Source: an uncultured Pelagibacteraceae bacterium (lineage in GTDB: Bacteria; Pseudomonadota; Alphaproteobacteria; Pelagibacterales; Pelagibacteraceae). From it: a stretch of DNA of 46,276 nucleotides. Each line of letters opens with the position of its first letter. Position 1 is the stretch's first letter. Position numbers and translations under genes: made by a program. Location: positions 1 through 46,276 of the forward strand of contig CACJIJ010000008.1 of NCBI GenBank assembly GCA_902593445.1, in the 5' to 3' direction. The notes under the pieces were generated by a model, which saw nothing but the letters and a program-made list of their open reading frames with translations, did no database searches and was not told the DNA's origin. Positions 20,028 to 29,123 of this stretch are shown piece after piece.

Positions 20028-21002
20028 ATGAAAGCTGTAGAAATTAATAAAACTGGCGGACCTGAAGTTTTAGAAGTTAAAGATATTTCTTTAGATAAAC
20101 CTGGTTCTGATCAGGTAACAATTGAACAAAAAGCAATAGGCCTTAACTACATTGATACTTACCATAGATCAGGTTTATACCCATTAAAACTACCAATTGG
20201 TTTAGGTTTAGAAGGCGCTGGAATTATTACTGATGTTGGAGAGAACGTAAAAGACTTCAAAGTTGGTGATAAAATTTCATATGCAGGTATTCCTTTAGGT
20301 TCGTATTGTTCTCATAGAAATTACCCAACTAAAAATTTAGTTAAAGTACCAGACGGTATTGATCTAGAAATAGCTGCAACTTTAATGACAAAAGGTTTAA
20401 CAACTTTTTATCTTTTGCATAAAACTTATCCAGTTAAATCAGGTGAAACAATTTTATTTCACGCAGCTGCTGGGGGTGTTGGTCAGATTTTTGGACAGTG
20501 GGCAAAAAGTTTAGGTTGTACTGTTATAGGTACAGTTGGTTCTGATGAAAAGGTAAATATAGCAAAAGAAAATGGTTACGATCATGTAATTAATTATAAT
20601 AAAGAAGATTTTGCAAAAAAAGTTCTGGAAATTACAAGCGGTAAAGGTGTACCTGTTGTCTACGATGGTGTTGGTAAAGATACACTAGATGGTTCAATTG
20701 AATGTTTAGCGGTAAGAGGAATGATGGTATCGTTTGGAAATGCATCAGGACCATTGTCAGAAATTAATGTGCCAAAAGTTATTCAACCTAAAGGTCTTTA
20801 TCTTGTAAGACCCTCTATGCAGCAATACCTTTCAACCAGAGAAGAATTAGACGAAGCTTCAAAAACAATGTTTGAAAAAATTAGTTCAGGTAAAGTAAAA
20901 ATTAAAATTTTTAAAAAGTATAAGTTAGAAGAAGTTGTTAAAGCCCACCAAGATCTTGAAGGAAGAAAAATTTTAGGCCCTGCTGTAATAGTTCCTAACT
21001 AA
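20028..21002 (+). CDS. qor: NADPH:quinone oxidoreductase (zinc-free MDR family)
   Basis: This is a medium-chain dehydrogenase/reductase of 324 residues. N-terminal MKAVEINKTGGPEVLEV, the GroES-like domain with GLEGAGIITDVG and the Rossmann motif HAAAGGVGQIFGQWAKSLG (from about residue 145) are typical of Qor. The cysteine ligands of zinc alcohol dehydrogenases are absent. It probably reduces quinones or small enones with NADPH. Its 3' end overlaps the converging DUF2721 gene by 8 bases. Confidence 0.92.
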   Translation: MKAVEINKTGGPEVLEVKDISLDKPGSDQVTIEQKAIGLNYIDTYHRSGLYPLKLPIGLGLEGAGIITDVGENVKDFKVGDKISYAGIPLGSYCSHRNYPTKNLVKVPDGIDLEIAATLMTKGLTTFYLLHKTYPVKSGETILFHAAAGGVGQIFGQWAKSLGCTVIGTVGSDEKVNIAKENGYDHVINYNKEDFAKKVLEITSGKGVPVVYDGVGKDTLDGSIECLAVRGMMVSFGNASGPLSEINVPKVIQPKGLYLVRPSMQQYLSTREELDEASKTMFEKISSGKVKIKIFKKYKLEEVVKAHQDLEGRKILGPAVIVPN

Positions 21003-21399
21003 CATCAACATCCATATCTGACATATGGAGCTTAAGTGCATTAGTTGAAATTTGAATTTCTCTTATAAAAAAAATTATAGATATAATCATCGATAAACAA
21101 CAAGATCCAAAAATTACTCTAGCCAAAAAAAATTCATCTAAATAAAGCGCAAATACTGTAAGCATATTGAATAGAAAACCAAAAGCTGCAAACAATATAG
21201 TCCATCTTAACAGTGTTATTCTTCCACTTAAGTTTATAAACTGTTTTTTCCACTCTGGAGGAATATGTTTCTCATAAACATGTTCATCATGTAGCTGACG
21301 AATTAAGATACTTAGCGAGTGAAACCTATTGCTATAAACTCCCATTAGCAATGGAATAGCAGGAAACATTAACGCTGTTACAGTATAATCTATATTCAT
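20995..21399 (-). CDS. DUF2721 family membrane protein
   Basis: This is a hypothetical membrane protein of 134 residues from the ATG at 21399; a TTG at 21408 would add three residues. It has three hydrophobic segments (about 4-22, 62-85 and 92-112), a polar stretch RFHSLSILIRQLHDEH after the first helix, and a polar C-terminus rich in Asp. The layout MFPAIPLLMGVYSNRFHSL and the ARVIFGSCCLSMIISIIFFIREI pair match the DUF2721 family as I remember it. No function is known. It stands alone on this strand between qor and ubiA. Confidence 0.8.
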   Translation of the reverse strand: MNIDYTVTALMFPAIPLLMGVYSNRFHSLSILIRQLHDEHVYEKHIPPEWKKQFINLSGRITLLRWTILFAAFGFLFNMLTVFALYLDEFFLARVIFGSCCLSMIISIIFFIREIQISTNALKLHMSDMDVDVS

Positions 21400-21448
21400 A
21401 CGAATCAATTTGATTATGAAACTAGGCTTTGTTATTTACAAGTAAATT

Positions 21449-22315
21449 ATGAACCAATTAAACTTATTTATTGAACTAACCAGGTTAAAAAAACCAATTG
21501 GATTTATGTTATTATTCTGGCCATGCATTTGGGGACTAACATTGGTTTATGACTTTAATTCCTCTTTAAATAATTATTTTTTTTTTAGTTTTCTTTTTTT
21601 AGCTGGTTCAATTTTGATGCGTTCAGCGGGTTGTATTGTTAACGATATAGCAGATAAGAATTTTGATCAAAAAGTTGAGCGTACAAAAAATAGACCTGTG
21701 GCATCTGGTAAAATCTCAGTGAAACTTGCTTTAATTTATTCAATTATATTATGTGGATTAGCCTTCTTGGTGTTGATTAATTTTAATAAATTTACAATTT
21801 ATATGGCTTTGTTCTCTATGCCATTAGCATTTTCTTATCCTTTGATGAAAAGAATAACTTATTGGCCTCAATTATTTTTAGGAATTACATTTAATTACGG
21901 TTTAGTCTTAGCTTGGATCTCAGTGTCAAACGATATTTCTTTGGTGGCTATAGCTTTTTATATAGGAGCCATATTTTGGACACTCGGATACGACACAATA
22001 TATGGATTTCAAGATATTAAAGATGATGAAATTATAGGAGTAAAATCAACTTCAATTAAATTTAAAAATGATCCAAAAAAGTTTTTATTATTTTGCTATT
22101 TGGTATTTATTGTCTCATTAATATTTGTGGGAATTCAAATGAATTTTAAATTATACTATTTTCTTTTTTTATTAATACCAGCAACACAACTTTTTATATT
22201 TCAAATCAAAAAATTAAATATTTCAAATACAAATGATTGTCTTAATAAATTTAAAAGCAATAATTTTTTAGGAGTAATTATTTTTTTTAATATATTAATT
22301 GGAAAACTCTTTTAA
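21449..22315 (+). CDS. ubiA: 4-hydroxybenzoate polyprenyltransferase
   Basis: UbiA attaches the polyprenyl tail to 4-hydroxybenzoate in ubiquinone synthesis, within the inner membrane. The 288-residue protein is polytopic. The first Asp-rich site is NDIADKNFDQKVERTKNRP (N65, D66, D69, D73), the second YDTIYGFQDIKDDEIIGVKST (D182, D189, D192). The N-terminal RLKKPIGFMLLFWPCIWGL is a UbiA hallmark and separates it from heme O synthase. It precedes the lipid A genes by 8 bases. Confidence 0.95.
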   Translation: MNQLNLFIELTRLKKPIGFMLLFWPCIWGLTLVYDFNSSLNNYFFFSFLFLAGSILMRSAGCIVNDIADKNFDQKVERTKNRPVASGKISVKLALIYSIILCGLAFLVLINFNKFTIYMALFSMPLAFSYPLMKRITYWPQLFLGITFNYGLVLAWISVSNDISLVAIAFYIGAIFWTLGYDTIYGFQDIKDDEIIGVKSTSIKFKNDPKKFLLFCYLVFIVSLIFVGIQMNFKLYYFLFLLIPATQLFIFQIKKLNISNTNDCLNKFKSNNFLGVIIFFNILIGKLF

Positions 22316-22323
22316 AAAATAAT

Positions 22324-24066
22324 ATGACTAAAATTGATATTTTTAAAAGACTGTATAAAGATTATACAAGCAAATTTTTATCAAAAATTATTTTAGCCGC
22401 ATTACTTTCTGTATTGGTTGCAGCTAGCACTTCTGCTACAGCTTGGTTGCTAGATCCTGCGATTGACAAAATTTTTATAAATAAAGATCAAACATTAATA
22501 ATTTTAATACCAATTGGTATTATATTAGCTTTCTCAACAAAAGGTATTTCACTTTATTTTGCAAAATTAATTATGATTAATGTGGGTGAAGAAGTAAAAA
22601 AAATAATTCAAACTGATATGCTTAAGTCTTTTATAAAGGCAGATACAGAAATTATAGAGAATAAACATTCAGGAAACTATATTTCAAACTTAAATTTTGA
22701 CGTTCAACAAATAACGAGAATGTTATCTGAGGCATTTTTAAGTATGTTTAAAGATGGTCTTTCATTGATAGGTCTATTGATAGTAATGTTTTATCAAAAT
22801 TGGAAATTATCTTTAATAGCAATTATCATGATACCTTTGGCGACTGTTACTGCAAAAGTTCTTGGAAAAAGAATGATTAAAGTTTCTACTCAGGCACAAG
22901 AAAAATCAGGAGATTTAAATAGATATTTGATTGATTTATTTAAAAATCATAAAATTATTAAAATTTTTCAAAGAGAAAGTTTTGAGAAATTAAGGTCAGA
23001 AAAATTTGTAGATAATCTTAAGGAAAAGTCAGCAAAAATTGCAACTGTTTACATTAGGTCTGGTCCAGTTATGGAAGTTTTGACTGGTATAATGATTGCA
23101 ATATTAATTTTTTACTCTGGAAAATTAATAATAAATGAGGAATTGGGAATAAATAACTTTTTTTCATTTTTAGCTGCCATGATGTTAGCATATCAACCAG
23201 TCAAAACCCTTACAAAAGTCAATGTTGCGATTAACCAAGGATTGGCTGCAGCAAAAAGAATTTTACCAATCATAGATTTGAATACTGAAATTAAATTTAA
23301 TAAAGATAGTGAAAATTTGAGTTTAACAGAGGCTAATATTAAATTTAAGAACGTCAATTTTTCTTATAAATCAAATTTTGAAAATAAAGTTTTAAAAAAT
23401 ATCTCTACTGAATTTAATGGAGGTAAAATGACAGCATTAGTTGGACATAGTGGTTCTGGGAAATCGACTTTACTAAACATGATACCCAGAATTTATTCTC
23501 CAAATGAGGGTTCAATAGAAATTGATAATCAAGATATTTCAAAGGTTAATTTAAACTCATTAAGAAAAGAAATTTCAATTGTGGATCAAAACACCACCCT
23601 TTTTGATGACACAGTAATAAATAACATTAAATATGCAAAACCAGAGGCAAGCTTAGAAGAAGTTTATGAAGCAGCAGATAACGCTATGTGCAAAGAGTTT
23701 ATTGAAAATTTAGAAAATAAATATCAAACCATGATAGGAGAAAATGGAGTTAAGTTATCAGGAGGAGAGAAACAAAGGTTATCAATAGCAAGAGCCTTTT
23801 TGAAAAAAAGTAAGATAATTTTACTTGATGAAGCAACATCATCTCTAGATTCTGAAACAGAGGAAAAAATTCAAACTGCACTTAAAAAACTTACATTAAA
23901 CAAAACTACAATAGTAATCGCGCACCGTTTATCAACGATTCTTAACTCTGATAAAATATATGTTGTGGATCAAGGTAAAATTATAGATTCCGGAAGTCAT
24001 CAAGATCTTTTATCAACCTCAAGTGTTTATAAAAATTTTTATGAAAGACAAATAAAACAAAATTAA
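22324..24066 (+). CDS. msbA: Lipid A export ABC transporter/permease MsbA
   Basis: This is an ABC half-transporter of 580 residues with six N-terminal membrane helices and a C-terminal ATPase. The ATPase has Walker A GHSGSGKST (about 374-382), the signature LSGGEKQRLSIARAF (about 479), Walker B IILLDEATSSLD, and the switch histidine in IAHRLSTI. The type is shared with other exporters, but the next genes are waaA and lpxK, which points to flipping of lipid A-core rather than drug or peptide export. The stop overlaps the waaA start in TAATG. Confidence 0.9.
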   Translation: MTKIDIFKRLYKDYTSKFLSKIILAALLSVLVAASTSATAWLLDPAIDKIFINKDQTLIILIPIGIILAFSTKGISLYFAKLIMINVGEEVKKIIQTDMLKSFIKADTEIIENKHSGNYISNLNFDVQQITRMLSEAFLSMFKDGLSLIGLLIVMFYQNWKLSLIAIIMIPLATVTAKVLGKRMIKVSTQAQEKSGDLNRYLIDLFKNHKIIKIFQRESFEKLRSEKFVDNLKEKSAKIATVYIRSGPVMEVLTGIMIAILIFYSGKLIINEELGINNFFSFLAAMMLAYQPVKTLTKVNVAINQGLAAAKRILPIIDLNTEIKFNKDSENLSLTEANIKFKNVNFSYKSNFENKVLKNISTEFNGGKMTALVGHSGSGKSTLLNMIPRIYSPNEGSIEIDNQDISKVNLNSLRKEISIVDQNTTLFDDTVINNIKYAKPEASLEEVYEAADNAMCKEFIENLENKYQTMIGENGVKLSGGEKQRLSIARAFLKKSKIILLDEATSSLDSETEEKIQTALKKLTLNKTTIVIAHRLSTILNSDKIYVVDQGKIIDSGSHQDLLSTSSVYKNFYERQIKQN

Positions 24067-25304
24067 TGTATTTTATTTACGGTATATTAACAAATATTTT
24101 ATTTCTAGTTTCGCCATTAGTATTTATTTTAAGAATTTTTAAGAAAAAAGAAGATATAAATAGATTCCAAGAAAAATATTGTATTTACTCAATAAAAAAT
24201 TTTCAAAAAACAATTTGGTTTCATGCTGTAAGCGTTGGGGAATTAATGAGTATAATTCCAATCATAAATAAATTAGAAAAAAATAAAAAAGTAAAAAAAA
24301 TAATTGTAACCTCATCTACCACTAGTTCAGCAAAAATTTTTAAAAAACAAAAATTTAAAAAAACAATTCATAAATTTTTTCCTTTGGATACAAATTATTT
24401 AACAAAAAAATTTATTGATATTTGGAAACCTGAGATAGCAATATTTGTAGACTCAGAAATTTGGCCTAATATGATTAAGAATTTAAAAAAAAATCAAATT
24501 CCAATAATTTTGTTAAATGCAAGATTTACAAAATCTAGTTTTAAAAAATGGATGCTATTAAAAAGTTTTGCTAGAAAAATATTTAGTAAAATTACTCTTG
24601 CTCTTCCTCAAAATTTAGAATCAAAAAAATATCTTAAAATTCTTGGAACCAAAAAAATAATTTTTGTTGGTAATTTAAAATATTATGGAGATAAAATTCT
24701 TTTAAATAAAACAGATAAAAAATTATTAAAACAGTTTGAAAAATTCAAAGTTTGGTGTGCTGGAAGTACTCACAATAGTGAAGAGATATTAATATCTAAA
24801 TTACACATAGAATTAAAAAAATCTGTACCCAAGTTTCTCACAATTATCATTCCTAGACACACAAATAGATCAGATAAAATAATTAACGATTTAGAAGAAT
24901 TAAATCTAAAAGTAGAAACGCACTCTTCAAGAAAAAAAATATCTAATAATACTGATATTTACTTAGTAGATACTTTTGGTGAAACATCAAATTTTTATAA
25001 TCTTTCAAATATTTCTTTTATGGGTGGATCCATTGTAAATCATGGAGGACAAAATCCACTGGAAGCAGCTCGATTGGGTAATTACATTATTAATGGACCT
25101 AATATTAGTAATTTTAAAGAAATTTACGATTATTTAAAAAAAAATAAAATATCTTATACAACATCAAATATTTCAAAAATGAGAAATATAGTTTTATCAA
25201 AAATGAATAAAAAACTTTCATTTACGAAAAGAAGAAAAATATTTGATAATGGAAATACAATTTTAAAAAAAAATATTAATATTATAGAAAAGTTTATTCA
25301 ATGA
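24066..25304 (+). CDS. waaA: 3-deoxy-D-manno-octulosonic acid (Kdo) transferase
   Basis: WaaA adds Kdo to lipid IVA. The 412-residue GT-B enzyme has an N-terminal membrane-association segment (about 3-24), then WFHAVSVGELMSIIPII with the catalytic E59, FVDSEIWPNMIKNL, ILLNARFTKSSF, AGSTHNSEEI and FMGGSIVNHGGQNPLEAA near the C-terminus, all standard for the family. Whether it adds one or two Kdo residues cannot be read from sequence. It overlaps msbA by one base and lpxK by four. Confidence 0.94.
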   Translation: MYFIYGILTNILFLVSPLVFILRIFKKKEDINRFQEKYCIYSIKNFQKTIWFHAVSVGELMSIIPIINKLEKNKKVKKIIVTSSTTSSAKIFKKQKFKKTIHKFFPLDTNYLTKKFIDIWKPEIAIFVDSEIWPNMIKNLKKNQIPIILLNARFTKSSFKKWMLLKSFARKIFSKITLALPQNLESKKYLKILGTKKIIFVGNLKYYGDKILLNKTDKKLLKQFEKFKVWCAGSTHNSEEILISKLHIELKKSVPKFLTIIIPRHTNRSDKIINDLEELNLKVETHSSRKKISNNTDIYLVDTFGETSNFYNLSNISFMGGSIVNHGGQNPLEAARLGNYIINGPNISNFKEIYDYLKKNKISYTTSNISKMRNIVLSKMNKKLSFTKRRKIFDNGNTILKKNINIIEKFIQ

Positions 25305-26230
25305 CTTTAAAAAAACCGGATTTTTGGCAGAAAAAAAATTTCATTTCAATTTTACTATACCCTCTATCAATATTTATATTCATTATTAATATTTTAAAAA
25401 AATTAAATGTTAAAAATTATTTTAAAATAAAAACTATTTGTGTAGGTAATTTAAATGCAGGTGGGACAGGTAAAACATCTTTAGCGATAGAGTTATATAA
25501 ATTACTTAGTATTAAATATAAAACAGTATTTATAAAAAAAAAATATTTAAATCAAAAAGATGAATACAATTTACTAAAAAGTAGAGGTAAAATCATAACT
25601 TCAACAAACAGAATAAACGCCTTAAAAATTGCAGAAAAGAGTTTTGATTTAGCAATTTTAGATGATGGCTTGCAACAAAAAAATATAGAATATGATTTAA
25701 AAATTGTATGTATAAATTCTTACGAAGGTTTTGGAAATAATTTTCTTATACCAGCAGGCCCTTTAAGAGAAAATTTACATGAACTCAGAAATTATGATAT
25801 CGCTTTTCTTAATGGGTTTAAGAAAAACAAAAAATTAAGAAAAAAAATCAAAGAAATAAATAAAAATTTAAAAATTTATGATGCAATATACGAACCTATT
25901 AATCTTAAAAGATACAATTTAAAAAAAAAATTTTTATTTTTTTGTGGTATAGGAAATCCACATGAATTTGAAAATACTCTGAAAAAATTTAAATTTAAAA
26001 TTAAGAAAAAATTTATTTTTCCTGACCATTATAATATGTCTGATAAAAAAATTGATATTTTAAAAAATTTAGCAATTAAAAATAAATTAAGTATAATTAC
26101 AACTGAAAAAGATTTTTTACGATTAACTAAGAAGCAACAAAAAGATGTTAATTTTTTAAAAGTAAAATTAAAAATTAAAAATATAAATGAATTAAAAAAA
26201 TCATTAAATAAAATATATGAAAAAAATTAA
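25301..26230 (+). CDS. lpxK: Tetraacyldisaccharide 4'-kinase
   Basis: LpxK phosphorylates the 4' position of the lipid A disaccharide. The 309-residue protein has an N-terminal hydrophobic anchor (about 14-33), the P-loop NLNAGGTGKTS (50-60), the catalytic AILDDGLQQKNI and a C-terminal TTEKDFLRL. These motifs are diagnostic. It starts within waaA and its end overlaps the acyltransferase gene by 14 bases, giving an unbroken msbA-waaA-lpxK-lpxL unit. Confidence 0.94.
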   Translation: MTLKKPDFWQKKNFISILLYPLSIFIFIINILKKLNVKNYFKIKTICVGNLNAGGTGKTSLAIELYKLLSIKYKTVFIKKKYLNQKDEYNLLKSRGKIITSTNRINALKIAEKSFDLAILDDGLQQKNIEYDLKIVCINSYEGFGNNFLIPAGPLRENLHELRNYDIAFLNGFKKNKKLRKKIKEINKNLKIYDAIYEPINLKRYNLKKKFLFFCGIGNPHEFENTLKKFKFKIKKKFIFPDHYNMSDKKIDILKNLAIKNKLSIITTEKDFLRLTKKQQKDVNFLKVKLKIKNINELKKSLNKIYEKN

Positions 26231-27078
26231 ACATATAATTCAATACTTTATTATAAATTTTTTTTTCATTATTTTTAAATCAATTGGATACAAGACATCA
26301 TCAAAATTGGGATTTATAATAGGAAAATACCTTGGACCAATTTTTAGATCAAAGAACTTGATAATAAATAATCTTAAAAAAGCTAATATTGACAAAAAAA
26401 ATAACTTTGAAAAAATAGCAAAAAATGTTCTTGGAAATTATGGAAGAATATTTTCAGAATATGTGCATTTAAAAAATTTTAAAAACGATAATCTACAAAA
26501 AATATTTTTCTATAGAAGGATTAGATTATTTGAAAAATATTAAAAGAAATGGTGAAAGAGTTGTTTTTATATCAGGTCATTTTAATAACTTTGAATTAAT
26601 GGCAATGCAAATTGAAAAAGCGGGAGTTAATTGTGCTGCAATTTATCGACCTCTAAACAATCCTTATTTAAATTCAATAATGGAAAATATTAGAATTAGA
26701 GATATTTGCAAAAATCAAATAAAAAAAGGTAGAGCTGGTACCAGGGAAATTATACGTTACATGTCAAAAGGTACCTCGATTGCTCTAATGATTGACCAAA
26801 GAGTAAGAGAAGGAGAAAAGATAAGTTTTTTTGGAAGCTTAGCAACTACAACGACTATTCCTGCACAACTAATAAAAAAATATGGTTGCAGTGTAGTACC
26901 AATTTATATTGAGAGAAATAAATCACATTATTTTAAAATGTATGTTTCAAAACCTATTAAAATAAATAAATCAAGAAGCGTGTCTGAAATCACAAAACAT
27001 TTAAATAATATTCTTGAAAAAATGATATTAAAAAACATCGACCAGTGGATTTGGACACACGACCGTTGGAAAGAGTAG
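26217..27078 (+). pseudogene. lpxL: Lipid A biosynthesis acyltransferase (LpxL/HtrB family), interrupted by a +1-base frameshift
   Basis: LpxL adds a secondary acyl chain to Kdo-lipid A. Here the gene is split: 26217-26543 encodes the N-terminal part with its membrane anchor, and the rest continues in the next frame to 27078. The switch lies at an A6 run (26497-26502). Reading five A's there gives continuous NLQKYFSIEGLDYLKNIKRN, which is what the family has at this point, and a 286-residue protein of usual length. The catalytic H-x4-E motif is intact downstream (H121, E126 in SGHFNNFELMAM, repaired numbering), as are YRPLNNPYLN and DQRVREGE. Either a consensus error or a true recent inactivation; the intact downstream half favours error or very recent change. 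Confidence 0.85.
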
Positions 27079-27079
27079 T

Positions 27080-27274
27080 TTACTTATTATTTTTTTCTCG
27101 TTTTATTGAGGCCTCAATATATGAAAAATACGCTTCTTGTTTGTCTACATTCCAATATGTTAACTTTTCCAACATAATTTTTTTTCCTGAGATAGCACAT
27201 ATCACATGATCACCAGCTTCTAAAACATTAAAGTTATTGGGTAGATATTTTAATTTAGCTAATTTATTTTTCAT
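27080..27274 (-). CDS. DUF2093 family small protein
   Basis: This is a 64-residue protein of unknown function. I chose the ATG at 27274, because the upstream extension in the same frame would run into the divergent purD gene and lacks family features. The core reads AGDHVICAISGKKIMLEKL followed by TYWNVDKQEAYFSYIEAS, the conserved pattern of the alphaproteobacterial DUF2093 family (short, with a Val-x-Cys-Ala and a Tyr-Trp-x-Val-Asp-x-Gln-Glu-Ala motif). The protein looks soluble. It converges on lpxL with one base between stops and diverges from purD with 23 bases between starts. Confidence 0.85.
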   Translation of the reverse strand: MKNKLAKLKYLPNNFNVLEAGDHVICAISGKKIMLEKLTYWNVDKQEAYFSYIEASIKREKNNK

Positions 27275-27297
27275 TCCTAAGATATATAAATACTTAT

Positions 27298-28563
27298 ATG
27301 AAAATTGCAATTTTAGGTAGTGGAGGAAGAGAGCATGCTCTTGCTTTTTCAATATCTAAATCAAGTGAAATAAAAAAAATTTATTGTATACCCGGTAACG
27401 CAGGAACATCTGAAATTGCTGAAAATATTTCTATAGATATATGTGATTTTAAAAATATTTACGAATTTTTAAAAAAAAATCATATTGATCTTGTTATTGT
27501 TGGTCCTGAAGATCCACTTGTTAATGGAATTGTCGACTATCTAGAAAAATTAAATATCAAGGTTTTTGGACCAAATAAAATTTCATCAAAATTAGAAGGA
27601 TCAAAGATTTTCACGAAAAATCTTTGTAAAAAATATAATATACCGACTGCAGAATTCGGTGTGTTTGAAAATGCCGAGGACTCTTATAAATATATTGATA
27701 ATTCTAAACATCCATTAGTCATTAAAGCAGATAATTTAGCGGCTGGAAAAGGTGTTTATATATGTAAAGATAAAGCTGATTCGTATTTGGCAGTACAAGA
27801 AATATTTAATGGTAAGTTTGGAGCAGCAAAAAATATTTTATTTGAAGAATTTTTAGAAGGTGAAGAAATGAGTTATTTCATTATCAGTGATGGAAAAACA
27901 TTTAAGTATTTTGGTTCTGCTCAAGATCATAAAAGAGTTGAAGAAGGTGACAAAGGCAAAAACACTGGTGGAATGGGTGCCTATTGTCCATCTAGATTAT
28001 TTAATAAAGAATTGGAGCACAAAATATTAGAAAAAATTATAAAACCAACATTAAAAGGTATCAATGATTTAGGAACGAAATATAAAGGATTTTTATATGC
28101 TGGATTGATGATTGTTAAGAATGAACCATTTTTAATAGAATACAACGTAAGAATGGGTGATCCAGAATGTCAAACAATTCTACCGACATTAGATACTGAT
28201 ATAGTCAAAATATTTCAATCATGTGTTGATGAGAAACTAAATAAAATTGATATAAAATGGTCAGAAAAAAAAAGCTTGTGTGTCGTATTGTGTTCTAATG
28301 GTTATCCAGAAAAATATGAAAAAAATATAATTATAGATAACTTTGAAAAGTTAGATTTAAATGAAAATAATTATTTATTTCATGCTGGAACAAAAAAAAA
28401 AGATAATAAAATTTATGCTGTTGGAGGAAGAGTGTTAAATTTTATTTCAATCTCTACAAATTATATTGAGGCTAGAAAAAATGTTCATAAAAATCTAGAA
28501 AAATTAAAGTGGAACAAAGGTTTTTATAGAAGAGATATTGGTTATAAAGTCATCGATAAATGA
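27298..28563 (+). CDS. purD: Phosphoribosylamine-glycine ligase
   Basis: PurD joins glycine to phosphoribosylamine in purine synthesis. The 421-residue ATP-grasp enzyme has the N-terminal MKIAILGSGGREHALAFSI, GPEDPLVNGIVDYL, LVIKADNLAAGKGVYI of the ATP-grasp, the family signature AQDHKRVEEGDKGKNTGGMG and the metal-binding YNVRMGDPECQ. All are diagnostic and length is normal. It overlaps rsmD by four bases (ATGA). Confidence 0.97.
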   Translation: MKIAILGSGGREHALAFSISKSSEIKKIYCIPGNAGTSEIAENISIDICDFKNIYEFLKKNHIDLVIVGPEDPLVNGIVDYLEKLNIKVFGPNKISSKLEGSKIFTKNLCKKYNIPTAEFGVFENAEDSYKYIDNSKHPLVIKADNLAAGKGVYICKDKADSYLAVQEIFNGKFGAAKNILFEEFLEGEEMSYFIISDGKTFKYFGSAQDHKRVEEGDKGKNTGGMGAYCPSRLFNKELEHKILEKIIKPTLKGINDLGTKYKGFLYAGLMIVKNEPFLIEYNVRMGDPECQTILPTLDTDIVKIFQSCVDEKLNKIDIKWSEKKSLCVVLCSNGYPEKYEKNIIIDNFEKLDLNENNYLFHAGTKKKDNKIYAVGGRVLNFISISTNYIEARKNVHKNLEKLKWNKGFYRRDIGYKVIDK

Positions 28564-29123
28564 GAATTATTGCAGGTAAATTTAAAGGTAAAAAAATTCT
28601 TGAACCAAAAGATAAAGAAACTAGACCTCTGAAAGATTTAACTAAAGAGTCGATTTTCAATATTATAAATCATTCAAATAAGTTTTCAGTTAATCTTGAG
28701 GGCTCAAATGTTTTAGATTTATTTTCAGGAACTGGATCTTTTGGTTTAGAATGTTTATCAAGAAATGCTAAGCATGTAACTTTTGTAGAAAATTATAAAG
28801 AAATATTACCAATTTTAAAAAAAAATTTATTAAACTTAAAATTAACAAATAATTATAAAATTATTGAGAAAGATATTTTAAATAATCTAGAAATATCTCA
28901 ATTAAAACGACAATTTGATATTATTTTTTTAGACCCTCCTTATAGAGAAAAAGAATTAAAAAAATTAATATACTCAATAATGAACATTAAATTAATTAAA
29001 AATGATGGAATAATTATTATTCACCGACATAAAAAACAAAAAGATGAATTTCCAAATTCTTTTAAAATTATTGAAGAAAAAATATATGGAATTTCAAAAA
29101 TTATTTTTGGAACAAATTTCTAA
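28560..29123 (+). CDS. rsmD: 16S rRNA (guanine966-N2)-methyltransferase
   Basis: RsmD methylates G966 of 16S rRNA. The 187-residue protein begins MRIIAGKFKGKKI and has ETRPLKDLTKESIFNII, SAM motif I LDLFSGTGSFGLE (from residue 52) and catalytic D125-P-P-Y in IIFLDPPYRE. This is the usual length and motif order for RsmD. It converges on pgi with a four-base overlap at the stops. Confidence 0.93.
   Translation: MRIIAGKFKGKKILEPKDKETRPLKDLTKESIFNIINHSNKFSVNLEGSNVLDLFSGTGSFGLECLSRNAKHVTFVENYKEILPILKKNLLNLKLTNNYKIIEKDILNNLEISQLKRQFDIIFLDPPYREKELKKLIYSIMNIKLIKNDGIIIIHRHKKQKDEFPNSFKIIEEKIYGISKIIFGTNF

Noticed and set aside
26490..26545. Programmed -1 ribosomal frameshift at the A-run in lpxL (and in ribF)
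   Set aside because: The downstream frame needs a +1 shift (one base skipped), not -1, and no stimulatory hairpin is evident; an extra base in the run explains both cases more simply.
27275..27352. N-terminal extension of the DUF2093 protein to 27352
   Set aside because: It would overlap the start of purD on the other strand by over 50 bases and shows no conserved pattern; the ATG at 27274 gives the family-size protein.
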